A stretch of 64,000 nt of DNA from Notospermus geniculatus (taxonomy: Eukaryota; Nemertea; Pilidiophora; Heteronemertea; Lineidae). Shown here piece by piece: positions 19,891 through 30,812 of this stretch (its first letter is position 1; every line of letters starts with the position of its first letter). A model generated the notes under the pieces. That model made no database searches and was not told the DNA's origin. It saw only the letters and a list, made by a program, of their open reading frames with translations. Position numbers and translations under genes: made by a program. The stretch is taken from positions 189,527 through 253,526 of the forward strand of contig NMRB01000525.1 of NCBI GenBank assembly GCA_002633025.1, given 5' to 3'.

Positions 19891-20677
19891 AAGATCGAGT
19901 AGGACGTTTCTGATAGCAAATGTGTTGGGTTTGTATTACTGGTTGTATCTGTTTACAAAGTTCTTCGTCGCTATGCTATAGATACTATATATACAAATGC
20001 AAATTTCAAGAAGAAATTCCACATGAAAATCACTTCAACAACTTCCTAAAAGAAAAAATTAACATTGAGAAAAAGAGGTACCAGCTATATGACAAAACAA
20101 ATATATTTTTAAAAATGTGGGAAAATGTTGATCTAAACTCCTTGCTATCTTGATCTAAAAGACATTTACATTCTACATGTAGCTTTTTCCTTTTTTCCCC
20201 TTTTTCCACCTTTAAAAACTTTTTTCTTTCTTTCAATAGTTGGGTCTGTTCAAATTCTTGTTGTAGGGGGCGATGTTTTTGAGTGCATCTCCAGTGTGTC
20301 ATACAGCGTCATCCTATATGAACAAAACCCCGTAAACCTATCTGCCGGGAAATGTAGGGGTTTGTAAAAAGGCAGGTCCTTTTATTGGAAATTAAAAAAA
20401 AATTAAAAAAAAAGTTCATCGTTGCGAACGGTCGGCCTACCAAGTCAACTGGTAATGACAAAGGAAATGACGTCATAAGGTGTTGCCATTGGAGAAGCCA
20501 ATCAGACGCCGTATACGTGGTCTCGTCGATAATATTGTTCAGCATTCTGCCAGAAAGAACTAATTAAGAAAAATATGATTGGTTATCGCACGTCCATCAT
20601 TTCCCTAATTACTACAAACTTGTTTATCACTACTATCAGCTGTGATCTGATTGGTTGAACGCGAGACGAATAAGATA
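19891..20677. other. Unassigned spacer
   Basis: No TIR pair or exon recognised. Short frames on both strands are low complexity (lysine-rich, from A-rich runs). An A-rich run lies at 20393-20412. Confidence 0.35.
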
Positions 20678-21196
20678 CCTCGCTCTAATTAGGAAGGTAG
20701 AAGTTAGGTTCTTCGAGATCCATAGATTAAGTTAGGTGTAACGTTTCTAGGAGCCACGGTGGTGTAGTAGTTCGGGCCTCCGACTAGCGGTCAGAGGGTC
20801 CAGGTGTCAAGAGTAAGTTATGGTGCATCTTGAATTTTCAAATTTCACTTCGTATCGTATCTACGAAGTGGAAACGAAATTTAAATTTCAAAGTTTAACG
20901 TCCCGACCTGAAATTCCGCCATTTTTTGACGTCACGCGCGCAAAAAATCGGCACTTTTTCGGTTGTCGTCTGCACTGTTGAAAGTCTACCGCTGGCGAAA
21001 TTTCAGGTCGGGACGTTAAAATACACCGTAACTCTATCGGTCTAACGTCATACGCTATAAAAAGACGCTCTTGCAGTAGGCGATGCATGTATTTGTGGTA
21101 CCAACCATCTCCTAAAATACATTACGTCATGGAAATGAAGTCCAATTTCGTATTTCGTACTTCTTCGTGTTTCGTCAGATTTGCGACACCTCGCTA
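20678..21196. repeat. Tandem duplication, unit 1
   Basis: ACCTCGCTCTAATTAGGAAGG through GCGACACCTCGCTAAT repeats at 21291-21807. Each unit has a tRNA-like head, part of a family B element, and a nested foldback (TAACGTCCCGACCTGAAATT arms, 20897-21022 here). TGACGTCACGCGCGC is in the centre. Confidence 0.8.
20751..20812 (+). repeat. tRNA-like SINE head, degenerate
   Basis: GAGCCACGGTGGTGTAGTAG then TTCGGGCC and GGTCAGAGGGTCC looks like the 5' half of a tRNA, with a box-A-like TGGTGTAGTGG. The box B is poor (GGTCCAGGTGTC) and the anticodon stem has mismatches, so it is a pseudo-tRNA or SINE head rather than a working tRNA. Second copy at 21364-21425. Confidence 0.45.
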
Positions 21197-21290
21197 ATAG
21201 GGAGTTTTCGCAAATCTGACGAAAAACGAAGTACGAAATACGAAATTGGACGTCATATCTATGACGTAATGTATTTCAGGAGATGGCTGA

Positions 21291-21807
21291 ACCTCGCTCT
21301 AATTAGGAAGGTAGAAGTTAGGTTCTTCGAGATCCATAGATTAAGTTAGGTGTAACGTTTCTAGGAGCCACGGTGGTGTAGTGGTTCGGGCCTCCGACTA
21401 GCGGTCAGAGGGTCCAGGTGTCAAGAGTTATGGTGCATCTTGAATTTTCAAATTTCCACTTCGTATTGTATCTATACGAAGTGGAAACGAAATATAAATT
21501 TCAAAGTTTAACGTCCCGACCTGAAATTCCGCCAACGTCACGATGACGTCACGCGCGCAAAAAAATCGGCACTTTTTCGGTTGTCGTCTGCATTGTTGAA
21601 AGTCTACCGCTGGCGAAATTTCAGGTCGGGACGTTAAAATACACCCTAACTCTATCGGTCTAACGTCATACGCTAAAAGACGCTCTTGCAGCAGGCGATA
21701 CATGTATTTGTGGTACCAACCATCTCCTGAAATTACGTCATGGAAATGAAGTCCAATTTCGTATTTCGTACTTCGTGTTTCGTCAGATTTGCGAAACCTC
21801 GCTAATA
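21291..21807. repeat. Tandem duplication, unit 2
   Basis: Near-identical to 20678-21196. The nested foldback is at 21508-21636. The family B end reads GCGAAACCTCGCTA here. Between the units lies one family B left end (21199-21290). Confidence 0.8.
21364..21425 (+). repeat. tRNA-like SINE head, degenerate, second copy
   Basis: Differs from the 20751 copy mainly at GTAGTGG versus GTAGTAG. Same judgement: a box-A-like motif without a proper box B. Confidence 0.45.
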
Positions 21808-22212
21808 TCCAACTGACACGGACATTGAACAGGTGCATGCTTCCTCACCCGGTAAAATCCAATATGAGTTTATCCTGGTTACTTCATTCGCAATATAATA
21901 CATGTATATTGCATATTCGCCTCTTGTAATTAAATTTCAGTGTGTAAACAGTATACGTTTTACACTATCTATCTGAAAATAAACTTGGATGTTATCAGAT
22001 TATCCATGGCATTTTTTCCATGGGTTTTAGCTCACTGTTCGTCTGTGTGGCATGTTATTGTTGTCCGTTGAAAAAATTCAGTGCAGGCCTACTGTATGTT
22101 TAAGAGCAATGTTGTTTTTTATGCCGTTGGCTGGTTGTCTGCTGCGTTCTAAAAGTTCATCGTTGGCCTACTGAATAATTTTATCATTACTCAGGAGAAT
22201 GTGAAGAATGTG
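21808..22212. other. Unassigned spacer before the 12 kb duplication
   Basis: AT-rich, nothing recognised. Homology with the second unit begins at ACTTCGAAGGGCGTTCGC. Confidence 0.35.
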
Positions 22213-23031
22213 TTCTGGAGGTACTTCGAAGGGCGTTCGCACTTCTGTAGACCACCATACTGCGGCGCTCTGGTGTTTTTTTCATGCAGTTCAGCTTTAA
22301 TAGATGCGACCTGATATCAGCATGTGTTCCCTGCGAGACACCAAACTTGACGCTAGGTGGCGATATCTGAGAATATCACCACTAGTATCGACGCTAGGTT
22401 CCCATCTTGAAAAGTAGTGCGCGCGCGGAGCGAACAGTAGAAATTCTTCTGTTTGTAAAGCGGTCACCCCATCACGTCGTTTTCTACGCTTACAAAATAG
22501 ATATGTATGTTGTAGATAGGTGTACAAAGGTATAGAGTCGATACACATTGAACACAAACATTGCTAGAGTAAATAAAGTATTCTGTTTCATTTTCGACAA
22601 GATAAATATTGTTTTCTGCAAATAATAACAGTTTGAAAAAGAAGTTCGCGTCACTTGAAAGACCAAAAAGATGGCGGCCCCATCGACGATGACGTAAAGA
22701 TTTTCAAGATGGCGATCTAGCGTCTACGGCAGTGCTAAAATTTCGTCCAATTATCAAAAAAAATTTCAACGCCGTCGTGGAGTATGGCGAGACAGTTGTA
22801 CTAGTGCACTCGATGCGACAGGTGTTTGGAACAAGACTGAGAAAGTAGGACTAATAAGATTGATATTCTGAATAGAATCGGTCTTGTGAGATTGATCCAA
22901 CTTATTTGAATTCTTTAGTCAATATTCTCAAGGGACTGGACACGGTCTTTAGAATTCACCGTCTGCTGAAGTGCACCACCTGTCTTGTATTTCAAATGAC
23001 CAGTCACAGATTATACAGTATGATTACCCTT

Positions 23032-23464
23032 CATTCCACATCCAATTGGCGCGAGGTTTATGAACGATAGCTCCGCAACGGCTGGGTCAAATTTGACGTA
23101 CCATACATCAATCGATTTGTCTTTTTTGCCGCTATAGCCATCATCACTGTCATTTTCCCTATAAACGTGAAAGAAAAAAGTTCTTTCACCAATCACAGTT
23201 CGTGTTCACGGCCGAAATGGCGGCCATTTTGAAATGACCCAATGCATCGCGCACGTGTAAGCTGCACTGAACACCATGGCGAAATGAAATGGGTTTTGAG
23301 GAAGGGATCCGTTATGCCGGCCTTACGCGAAAAATGAAGATAGCAGAAAGATACCGACAAGACAGACAAGTTAATTGATGTATGGTATGTCGAATTTGAG
23401 CCAACCGTTGCGGAGCTATCGTTGATGAACCTCGCGCCACTCGAAAGTGGAATGAAAGTAATGT
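23032..23464. mobile_element. MITE, family N
   Basis: Ends CATTCCACATCCAATTGGCG and the complement of the same. Same interior as 768-1189 but inverted. Allelic position in the other duplicate is 35363-35782. Confidence 0.85.
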
Positions 23465-23707
23465 TTGGCAGGGAACAGCTACGTGCACATGTGTACGATT
23501 TTCCGACAACGACTATGCGGCAACGACAAAGTTAATCTGGTATGTTAACGGCATGTTAATCTGGTGACATTCCGACTTCAAAGTTACCCTCGTGGAACTC
23601 TCCACAGCGAGTGCGGTCAGTGGAGATAGAAAACCACATCAATGCGCATGCGCGCAGGTAGGGTAAATCCGGATTCGGGTCTCATTTGCGTTTAGACAAG
23701 CAATATT

Positions 23708-23858
23708 AGGGAGTTTAAGAAATCAAACGATAAACGTTAACTTTACGACAACGTTATTTTTCATACTGCGAATTCGCCAGATTATATATTGCATTTTCGG
23801 TACAAAAAATAACGTTGTCGTAAAGTTAACGTTTATCGTTTGATTTCTTAAACTCCCT
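23708..23858. mobile_element. MITE, family A
   Basis: AGGGAGTTTAAGAAATC ends with ATT on both sides (23705-23707, 23859-23861). The matching site at 36254-36392 in the other duplicate also holds a family A element but with GTTTCGAAATC ends, so arm sequences differ between the duplicates. Confidence 0.8.
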
Positions 23859-24222
23859 ATTAGGGAGGTTTAGACGACAGGCAAAAATCCACATGCGATC
23901 CGATCGAATCCAATAGGAACAGTCAGCCGCGCATATTGCCAAAAGATGGCAGCAAAGTTCTAGCGGACCAATACACAGGAAAATGCACGTGAGTTGTGCT
24001 CGGTCAAGAATGAATGGGTCCGCTACATGCATTGAATTGGGCGGTAGTGACACCTCTCGGTCAACTCGCTGACAGCTCCTATCTTGCGTGTAAACGCTAT
24101 TCAATGTGGTCCAATGTGGATTTAAAATGGTCCCGAATCCACATTGGACCACATAGGCCTACGACCACATTCAAATCTCGTCTAAACGCAATTCGAGCCA
24201 TACAATAACAGATTATTGTGTC

Positions 24223-24394
24223 CCGGTGTAACAGAATATAATGCCCCCTGATATGTGATGTCCCCCAACAATACATTTACGGATTAAGCGGCACCATTAA
24301 GTTGGACTCTAAAAAGACCAAAAGCCTTAATCCTGTGAGAAACAATGCAGGGGGACATCAGGAGGGTGGGGGCATTAAATTCTATTACACCGGA
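24223..24394. mobile_element. MITE with CCGGTGTAA-AGAAT ends
   Basis: TIR CCGGTGTAACAGAATATAAT, interior with CCCCCTGATATGTGATGTCC and its complement. Present at the same place in the second duplicate (36604-36775). Confidence 0.8.
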
Positions 24395-24729
24395 CTTGAA
24401 TTCCCTGGACTTTCTCGTCTGGTAAACCCGCGTAGTGGCAACGGGCCTGTCGTCATCGACTGTATCGCGTGCCACAAAAACTTAACGATAATTTAATCAA
24501 CTTAGGGCACTGCCTACATTATTCCTATGACCACTGGGTTGGGTAATCCGTTAATCCTACGATATTAGTGCGTTTGTGTCTTGACAAAGAACATTCCTAC
24601 CAACGGTAATAATATTTAGGGTTTGTTTGAAGAGGGGAATCCGTCTTTTTACCAATGGTATTAAAGGATTTGCGAAAGTTTGTAATACCCCCGTCACACT
24701 AGAGGCAAAATGAGAGGCAGCNGTTATTT

Positions 24730-25103
24730 GTCCATATGCATAAAAAAGCAAATGCTTTTACTTGAAAATTGAAGCAATTACTTCCATCCGTATGCATAAA
24801 ACCCGAAGTAAATGCTTTTGCTAAAAAGCAATTACTATTAGAAAAAGCAAATACTATTTACTTGTTCCTTTCTAGCAAATGCTAGAATTCATATGCATAA
24901 TACTGAACAATTGTTCCAACTGTAGAACCTTTGGTAAACAAGCAAATGATTGTCAAGTATAAAGCATTTGCTTTGAAGTAGAAGTAAAAGATTATGCATA
25001 TGAAACCAAGTAATTGCTTTAACTTTTACTTTTGGTTTCAAGCAACTGCTTTTACCTTTTGCTTTTGCTAGAAGTAAATGCTTCGTTTTTATGCATACGG
25101 CCC
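24730..25103. mobile_element. Family E foldback (TCCATATGCATAA ends), copy 1
   Basis: Ends TCCATATGCATAAAAAAGC and TTTTTATGCATACGGCCC. The body is built from many permutations of AAGCAAATGCTTTTACTT. Copies at 37270-37650, 49589-49964 and 52036-52417. A single N sits just left of the end, at 24722. Confidence 0.8.
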
Positions 25104-25649
25104 GTTGTGGTGTCGGATGCAGGGAAAATGCATCTCAGAGAAGATGTACATTAATTTTCAATTTTTTTCTGGGGGAGGGCCCCAGACCCCCTCCAGCTTC
25201 GCTCTTCAGACTCAATCAGTTTTGCCCCCTAGGCCATAAAAGCTAGCTACGCCCCTGATACTGTTATCTGGGCTTCTTGATATCCAGCGAGAAGCCCAAC
25301 TCACGGCTTCCTCGGACCGATTCCGCGGCTTCGTCACAAGCCACCAAGGTTATTCGATTTCTAAAGAACAGGGTCGAGTCGCAATTAATCTTTCATAATC
25401 GCGAGAGATCGTACCTACATCTCGACAACTAGTCTATCGCGGTACGATTTTTCACTGCCAGCTTCTCACCGCGAGAGGAAACAGTGCTTGATAAGAGCTA
25501 CACGACGGGTCCCGTATGTCGTAGATTATACTCGAGATTCTCAGATATAAGATCGTTTCGTTAAATCGGGGCATGGCCGCACTCAGTACAGTAGTTTAAA
25601 GGAATCAAGCATAAAGGTTCAACTTACAAATTTAGCATTTTATAAATGT
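25104..25649. other. Shared spacer of the duplicated segment
   Basis: Nothing coding recognised. Contains ATCGCGAGAGATCGTACC and a GGGCATGGCCGC stretch. It aligns with 37651-38200 of the other unit. Confidence 0.35.
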
Positions 25650-25806
25650 GGACATCCAAAAAATAGAGCACAAAAGGCGACACACAAAATGATATAATAA
25701 AAGGAGTCGTCTTCCAGAAATTTCGCAAATTTTCGACCCCAACCGGGGTCTTCTTCAGGCTGGCACTTTCAAGTCGCCTCTTGAAAGTGCCAGCCTGAAG
25801 AAGACC
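25650..25806. repeat. Repeat K, inverted pair with hammerhead-like cores (split by a MITE)
   Basis: The minus-strand core is CTGAAGA (25752-25758), GACCCC...GGGGTC (25735-25750), GAAA (25731-25734), then AATTTGCGAAATT. The plus-strand arm starts with CTGAAGA at 25795 and is cut after AAGACCC by the element at 25810-26351. It resumes at 26356 with TTGGGGTCGAAAATTTGC. Arms share TGAAAGTGCCAGC. Confidence 0.65.
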
Positions 25807-25809
25807 CGG

Positions 25810-26351
25810 TGTAACGTCGATCAGTGTTCCCCGTATTTCTGTGTTTTTCTTATTATTTCCCTCCTGACGGATTAAGGCGAATGGCTCGCGGGGTTTGTTG
25901 TGGCGCCATGACAGTTGGTCATCGATATCAAGCAGCATTTTGAGAAAAAGGCAAAAGAAGGATTTTAGTTTGATGGGAAATGCATTAGACAGCCAAACGT
26001 CGGAGGCGCATTCTGCAAAATCTGCCGCTTCAAAATCAATGTGAATAGTACAAAATGTACATCTTGACCTACTGAATTTGAAAACGTCATTAACCCATTT
26101 TAACAAATTTTTACTGGAACCTCGTCCCCAGTGTTTACATTCGCATATTTGCACACGTGTTGCATATGGCTGGGGCACGGCTTTGCCTGGAGGCTAGATT
26201 CACTACATGTATCTATGGAAGGTACCACCAAAAATGTAAACAAACCCCGCGAGCCATTCGCTTTAAGCGGCAACTAACCCAACAATAACCATTCTAGGCC
26301 GCATCTATTGTTGGGGAACACTGAGCTACAGAAACACTCACAGATGTTACA
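25810..26351. mobile_element. Foldback insertion specific to unit 1 (TGTAAC...GTTACA)
   Basis: 542 bp inserted into the stem II region of the K repeat. The intact site is at 38349-38364. Flanks CCGG and CTGG suggest a 4 bp duplication with one change. Inner inverted arms carry GCGAATGGCTCGCGGGGTTTG. The long minus-strand frame here is incidental. Confidence 0.75.
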
Positions 26352-26689
26352 CTGGTTGGGGTCGAAAATTTGCGAAATTTCTGGATGACGACTCCTTTTA
26401 TATTATATTATAAATGTGGACAGTATCCCTTTAAACCTCAACAGATTTGCATTCTGACTCTTCCATATGATAGGCAAGACCCTTCTGCATGTTACTGCAA
26501 ATTTGGTTTCATTCCGACTAGTTGATCTTATGATACAACAGGACTGAAATAATGAGAACCCCACGAAAGGTGAGAGCGCAGCTTTCCAAACTACATGTAT
26601 TGTGCTAATATATGAATACACCCCGATTTCAGTGAAGCCCCATTACACATGTAATTTAAATATCATCCAAGGTACAAAAAAGCACAAAA

Positions 26690-26890
26690 TTGACACACAA
26701 AGTAATAATAAACAAGAAGTCAATCTACAGAATTCACGAATTTTCGACCCCAACCGGGGTCTTTTTCAAGTGGAACTTTACAATCTGAAACTCTAGAAAA
26801 GACTTTTCTAGAGTTTCAGATTGTAAAGTTCAACTTGAAAAAGACCCCGGTTGGGGTCGAAAATTCGTGAATTCTGGAGATTGACTTCTT
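26690..26890. repeat. Repeat K, inverted pair with a lost core
   Basis: Palindrome of two K copies. Both keep GACCCC-AACC-GGGGTC and GAAAATTCGTGAATT, but the catalytic-type CTGANGA has become CTTGAAA in both arms. The inner arms are an almost perfect palindrome around TCTAGAAAAGACTTTTCTAG. Confidence 0.6.
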
Positions 26891-27065
26891 GTTTAGTATT
26901 AATTTAAATATCATAATGAAGAAATTCCTTTGTTGGTCTGATTAATTGTGTGGCGGTCTAGGAAAACCCTTCAGATGTTGCTGAGTGATCAACAAGGGTT
27001 GTTAGATTGCCTGTGCATTGATCTGCTGCTGTTTACCTGTTACGTAGTACATTTCAGATATCTAA

Positions 27066-27275
27066 TACCTTGTTTACACTACATAAAAGTCCGTGCTCAG
27101 CCCGGGCTGAGCACGGGCTTTTTGCGTTTACACCTATTAATCGCCATGTCTAAATAAAGCCCGGGCTTTTAAAACCCACACATGCATGCCGCGTACATGC
27201 TTAAAAAGCCCGGGCTTATTTCAGACCCGGGCTTCGAAAAGTCCGGGCTTTTTCAGACAGGTGTAACCACGGCTT
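27066..27275. mobile_element. Family F foldback (TTTACACTACATAAA ends)
   Basis: Ends CTTGTTTACACTACATAAAAG and GGTGTAACCACGGCTT. Interior full of GCCCGGGCTTTT blocks. Absent from the matching place in the second unit. Relatives at 38553-39013 and 47531-47709. Confidence 0.7.
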
Positions 27276-27283
27276 AAATGTGC

Positions 27284-27806
27284 TAGACTCGGGACCCAGT
27301 CGTTGTGTCGCTCCGGCCGCCGCACTACACTCCACAAACGACTGGGAAAGCAAGCTGCAAAATCAGCGGCTAGCGTACCGACGACCACAACGACCATCTC
27401 GACCAATGAAATTGCCCGAAAGCAATCTACTAGGGGAAATCTGGCACACTTTTGATTGGTTGTTATTGATGAAATTTACCAGAGCCTCTCGCCCGTCTAG
27501 AAACTTTTCAAAGTCACTAGCAGGATATTTTTTTATCCGTAAGTACAGCTTATCGCACACAGCATCGAATTAGGCACCAGGATACCGTCCTTGACCTCGA
27601 AGAAAGTTGCGATATAATCAGCTGATTTGACATCTTGCAAAGAGCAGACGACGGCCGTTGAAGACGCAGTTTCTGATTGGCTGAACTCATTCACATCCGC
27701 TGTTGTTGTCAGTACGCTAGCCGCTGATTTTGCAGCTTGCTTTCCCAGTCGTTTGTGCAGTGGAGTGGGGCGGCCGGAGCGACACAACGACTGGGTCCCG
27801 AGTCTA
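27284..27806. mobile_element. hAT-type MITE with 8 bp target-site duplication
   Basis: 523 bp, TIRs of about 95 bp starting TAGACTCGGGACCCAGTCG. Flanked by AAATGTGC on both sides (27276-27283 and 27807-27814). The second unit holds one uninterrupted AAATGTGC at the same place (39276-39283), which confirms the insertion. An 8 bp duplication and TAG-starting ends are hAT traits. No transposase. Confidence 0.9.
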
Positions 27807-27983
27807 AAATGTGCGGGTTCACCAAGGCCATTCACACTTTCCTCAAACGCGACATCCGACGGGTTTTCCTAGACCGCCTCACAATTTCTACGACGTTTCT
27901 GCCAGTATTCCCTGGTCGTTGTCAAGGGACAGGTGTCGACCAGGGAATACCGATAGAAACGACTTGAAAATAAATCATATATA

Positions 27984-28393
27984 TCGGGTGTCCCAAAAAA
28001 GTGAACCGCTTTTTGACAAGTATTTTCTCAGCGATAGATAACCGAATTCATTGGAATTTTTCACAGAGTAACCCCAGGGTATCATCAACAAGTCTGCGAA
28101 ATATCTAAGAGATCGGTCACACATTGCGCGAGTGTTGTCAAATTCAGAACAGCATGTCAAAAAATCCAATATCAGAGCTGATGCAATGTGACCTTCATCA
28201 TGTTCACGCAGGTGTTGACATGCTGTTTTGAATTTGACAATACTCGCATAATTTGCGACCGATCTCCTAGATATTTTGCAGACTTGTTGATGATACCCTA
28301 AGGTTACTCTGTGAAAAATTCCAATGAATTCGGTTCATCTGTCGCTGAGAAAATACTTGTCAAAATACTTGTCACTTTTTTTGGGACACCCGA
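27984..28393. mobile_element. Mariner-type MITE (TCGGGTGTCCCAAAAAA ends)
   Basis: 410 bp, arms starting TCGGGTGTCCCAAAAAA, TA at both ends, arms well over 100 bp. Absent from the second unit, where ATCATATACATGTAGTGG is uninterrupted near 39690. Fits the Tc1/mariner group. Confidence 0.85.
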
Positions 28394-28683
28394 TACATGT
28401 AGTGGGGTAACCAAAGAATTTCTCCATTTATTTTGTAAGAAATGCCATTTAATCGCATTTGGTCCAGGCTGGATTTGAACCCCGTGTAAACGTTTTTCAG
28501 TGCGGGCCGTGTGCCAGTGTGACGTCACAAAATATTGACGGGAAAAGGCGCGACTTGAAAATGAGCGACACACAGAGAAACAGTGATGAGTCTGTTTCCC
28601 AGTGTGTTCCAAATATTGGGAGTAACATAGAAAAATGGCCACACTTAAAACATAACACCTGTATCTGCCACTTTCTAACCGAA

Positions 28684-28799
28684 CCGTATTTTAGAATGCT
28701 CCTCAATGTAAAGGAGTTCCTCAAGGCTATTGTTCTCCTGTTGAGAACAATAGCCTTGAGGAACTCCTTTACGTTGAGGAGCATTCTGAAATACGGGCC
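28684..28799. mobile_element. Near-perfect hairpin MITE
   Basis: Two arms of about 55 bp (GAATGCTCCTCAATGTAAAGG...) separated by only a few bases. Ends CCGTATT-AGAATGC / GCATTCTGAAATACGGGCC. Present in both duplicates (40241-40354), where the loop differs by a few bases. Confidence 0.8.
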
Positions 28800-29275
28800 A
28801 ATAATCACCAAGCTATCAGGACTCATGATTTTGGTGAGAAAACGGCGGAGTCTGACCAAATCTGAAGAGGAGCTTGGAAATTTTTCATTTGCTCAGCGCC
28901 TAGTTAGGCAACCACTTCCAGAAACCAACAGAAGCAGCTAAATGAATTTGACGCAAAACAGAGACCGGTGGCTAATTAAATTTCCCGTCATCAAGGGTGC
29001 TACGTGTACCGAATTTTACGGGGATTTGAAGGAAACGCTTCCTGCCTATGGGCTCAGGGGCTCCACACTACTCTCTGTTCCGATTTGTACACTACTATCT
29101 GTTCCGATTTTTTAGTGCATCAGTTTTTTTATCACTGGATCATACGTTCATCATACGTTCGCGCACTGTAAAAAATAGTCCTGTATCCCGTGGGTGCAAC
29201 ACCCACAGGTGTGGTAGGCGAACTGAATCACAAATAGGAATTATTGACAGTCATACGTATATTCGAATTTATGTG

Positions 29276-29563
29276 TAGACACTAATTCGTTGGATCCAAC
29301 CAATCACATCACAGGAATTATTGTCAATCACAAAATAGTATTTAGTGATTTTCAATCGATGGGAATTATTGACTGTCATTATTCGAATTAATGACAAGAC
29401 ACAAATTCGAATATGGCAGTCAATAATTCTCATTTATGATTCACTTTGCCGACTTTGAATATATGACAGTCAATAATTCCCATTTATTGACAGTCACTAA
29501 ATATTTTTTGATTGACAATAATTCCTGTGCTTTGATTGGTCGGCACCAACGAATTAGTGTCTA
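29276..29563. mobile_element. Foldback with TAGACACTAATTCGTTGG ends
   Basis: Arms TAGACACTAATTCGTTGG and CCAACGAATTAGTGTCTA. Inner inverted pairs are AGGAATTATTGTCAATCA and CAGTCAATAATTC. Counterpart at 41513-41781; a partial third copy at 53693-53850. Confidence 0.75.
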
Positions 29564-29585
29564 GGCATGAAATCGAATATAACTC

Positions 29586-29838
29586 ACTGAAAAACTCTGC
29601 TTCGTCAAAATGACGAACTTAGGTTCGTTTTCCATCATCACCAAATTGAGTATCTAAATTCGTCAAAATGACAAGTCCAGGTTCGTCATTTTGACGAACC
29701 CTTGACGATCGAACACAAGCGAGGGTTCGTCAAAATGACGAACCTGGACTTGTCATTTTGACGAATTTAGATACTCAATTTGGTGATAATGGAAAACGAA
29801 CCTAAGTTCGTCATTTTGATGAAGCAGGGTTTTTCAGT
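29586..29838. mobile_element. Foldback built from TTCGTCATTTTGACGAA palindromes
   Basis: Outer arms ACTGAAAAACTCTGCTTCGT, with seven or so occurrences of TTCGTCATTTTGACGAA or half-sites inside. The whole element is a palindrome of palindromes. The other duplicate (41804-42255) carries a family A MITE in one arm. Confidence 0.8.
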
Positions 29839-30280
29839 GTCGGTAATCCTCATTTATGGTTCACTTCGGGTAGTAAACTAACACAAATACAGAAAACGCA
29901 CTGCAAAGACTGACCTACTGTCAAAAATATTCAATGGCAATGTGTTCTACTTTGGGTCTTGCGGACCCATGGCGTTTACCACCATGAGTAAAGAAACGGC
30001 CATGGGCACTGTATACCCAGATGCATATATGAACTACTGGGAATTGGGCTAAAAACTTGGACAAGGAATTTACCCATGGGTAGAGCGGACCAACATGTTT
30101 TACAGTGCGTGAGCTACCTTAGCCGTCGATTCGTGTGTTTGTTCAAAACGTGTCACTGCACCACCGTGCTCCCAAACAAATACGCTATTTATATGTCGAA
30201 AATAGTGGGAAACGATAAATGGTCAAACAGGCTAGTCGAATTTTGTGGAGAAGTATTTTGTGGAGAAGAAATAAGCTCTG

Positions 30281-30387
30281 GGGCCTGTTTCATAAAGTGA
30301 TTTTAAGCTAAGGGTACCATTAACTCAATGTATTTTCCATTTGGTTAAAGATACCACTAGCTTAAAGTCACTTCATGAAACAGGCCC
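30281..30387. mobile_element. MITE with GGGCCTGTTTCATAAAGTG ends
   Basis: 107 bp, flanked by CTG/CTGG; interior AGCTAA-GGTACCATTA. Matching copy at 42783-42889. One of the GGGCC-TATTCATAAA group. Confidence 0.8.
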
Positions 30388-30715
30388 CTGGTCACTCGTT
30401 TTTAACGCAGAGTTTTTCGGGAAATTTTTTCTTATCTAAAAGAAACTATCTTTTTGAAAACCAAGTTTGGCTGTAAAAATGCATGTAGCTAAAATAGACA
30501 AAAGTGTGGAAACAGGTCGCTTATAGTCTGCAAACAAATAGTCTGCCAGTGATTTTATGGGCAAAATGTATGCCTGATTTGAACGCAAACTGATTTTGCA
30601 GGATTTTTGTTGGGAGACTTCGCCTAAAAGAGAACCGTGACGTTTGAACCTTGTTGTGAAATAATTCATGGTAGAGCAATAAGATACATACATGTAGGTT
30701 GAAATAAGGTATTAA

Positions 30716-30812
30716 GTGAACAAATGAACAAATACATTGTAAATGAACAAATAGAAAAATAAAATATGAATATAAATGAACAAATAAAATGTGAATATAA
30801 ATATAACAAAAA
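30716..30812. repeat. Imperfect simple repeat (AAATGAACAAAT)
   Basis: Runs of AAATGAACAAATA and GAATATAAATG, A/T rich. Same in the second unit (43213-43300). Confidence 0.7.

Noticed and set aside
25624-26178. 184-codon minus-strand open frame
   Set aside because: It runs through the K repeat and the unit 1-specific foldback insertion and is absent from the empty site in unit 2. No protein-like conservation.
25810-26351. Solo LTR or TRIM element (TG...CA ends, 4 bp flanks)
   Set aside because: The arms are inverted (GCGAATGGCTCGCGGGG) rather than direct repeats, and no primer-binding or polypurine site is convincing.
28459-28941. 160-codon plus-strand frame and overlapping 120-codon minus-strand frame
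   Set aside because: Both cross a near-perfect hairpin MITE, which gives the same peptide on both strands. The counterpart in unit 2 breaks the frame.
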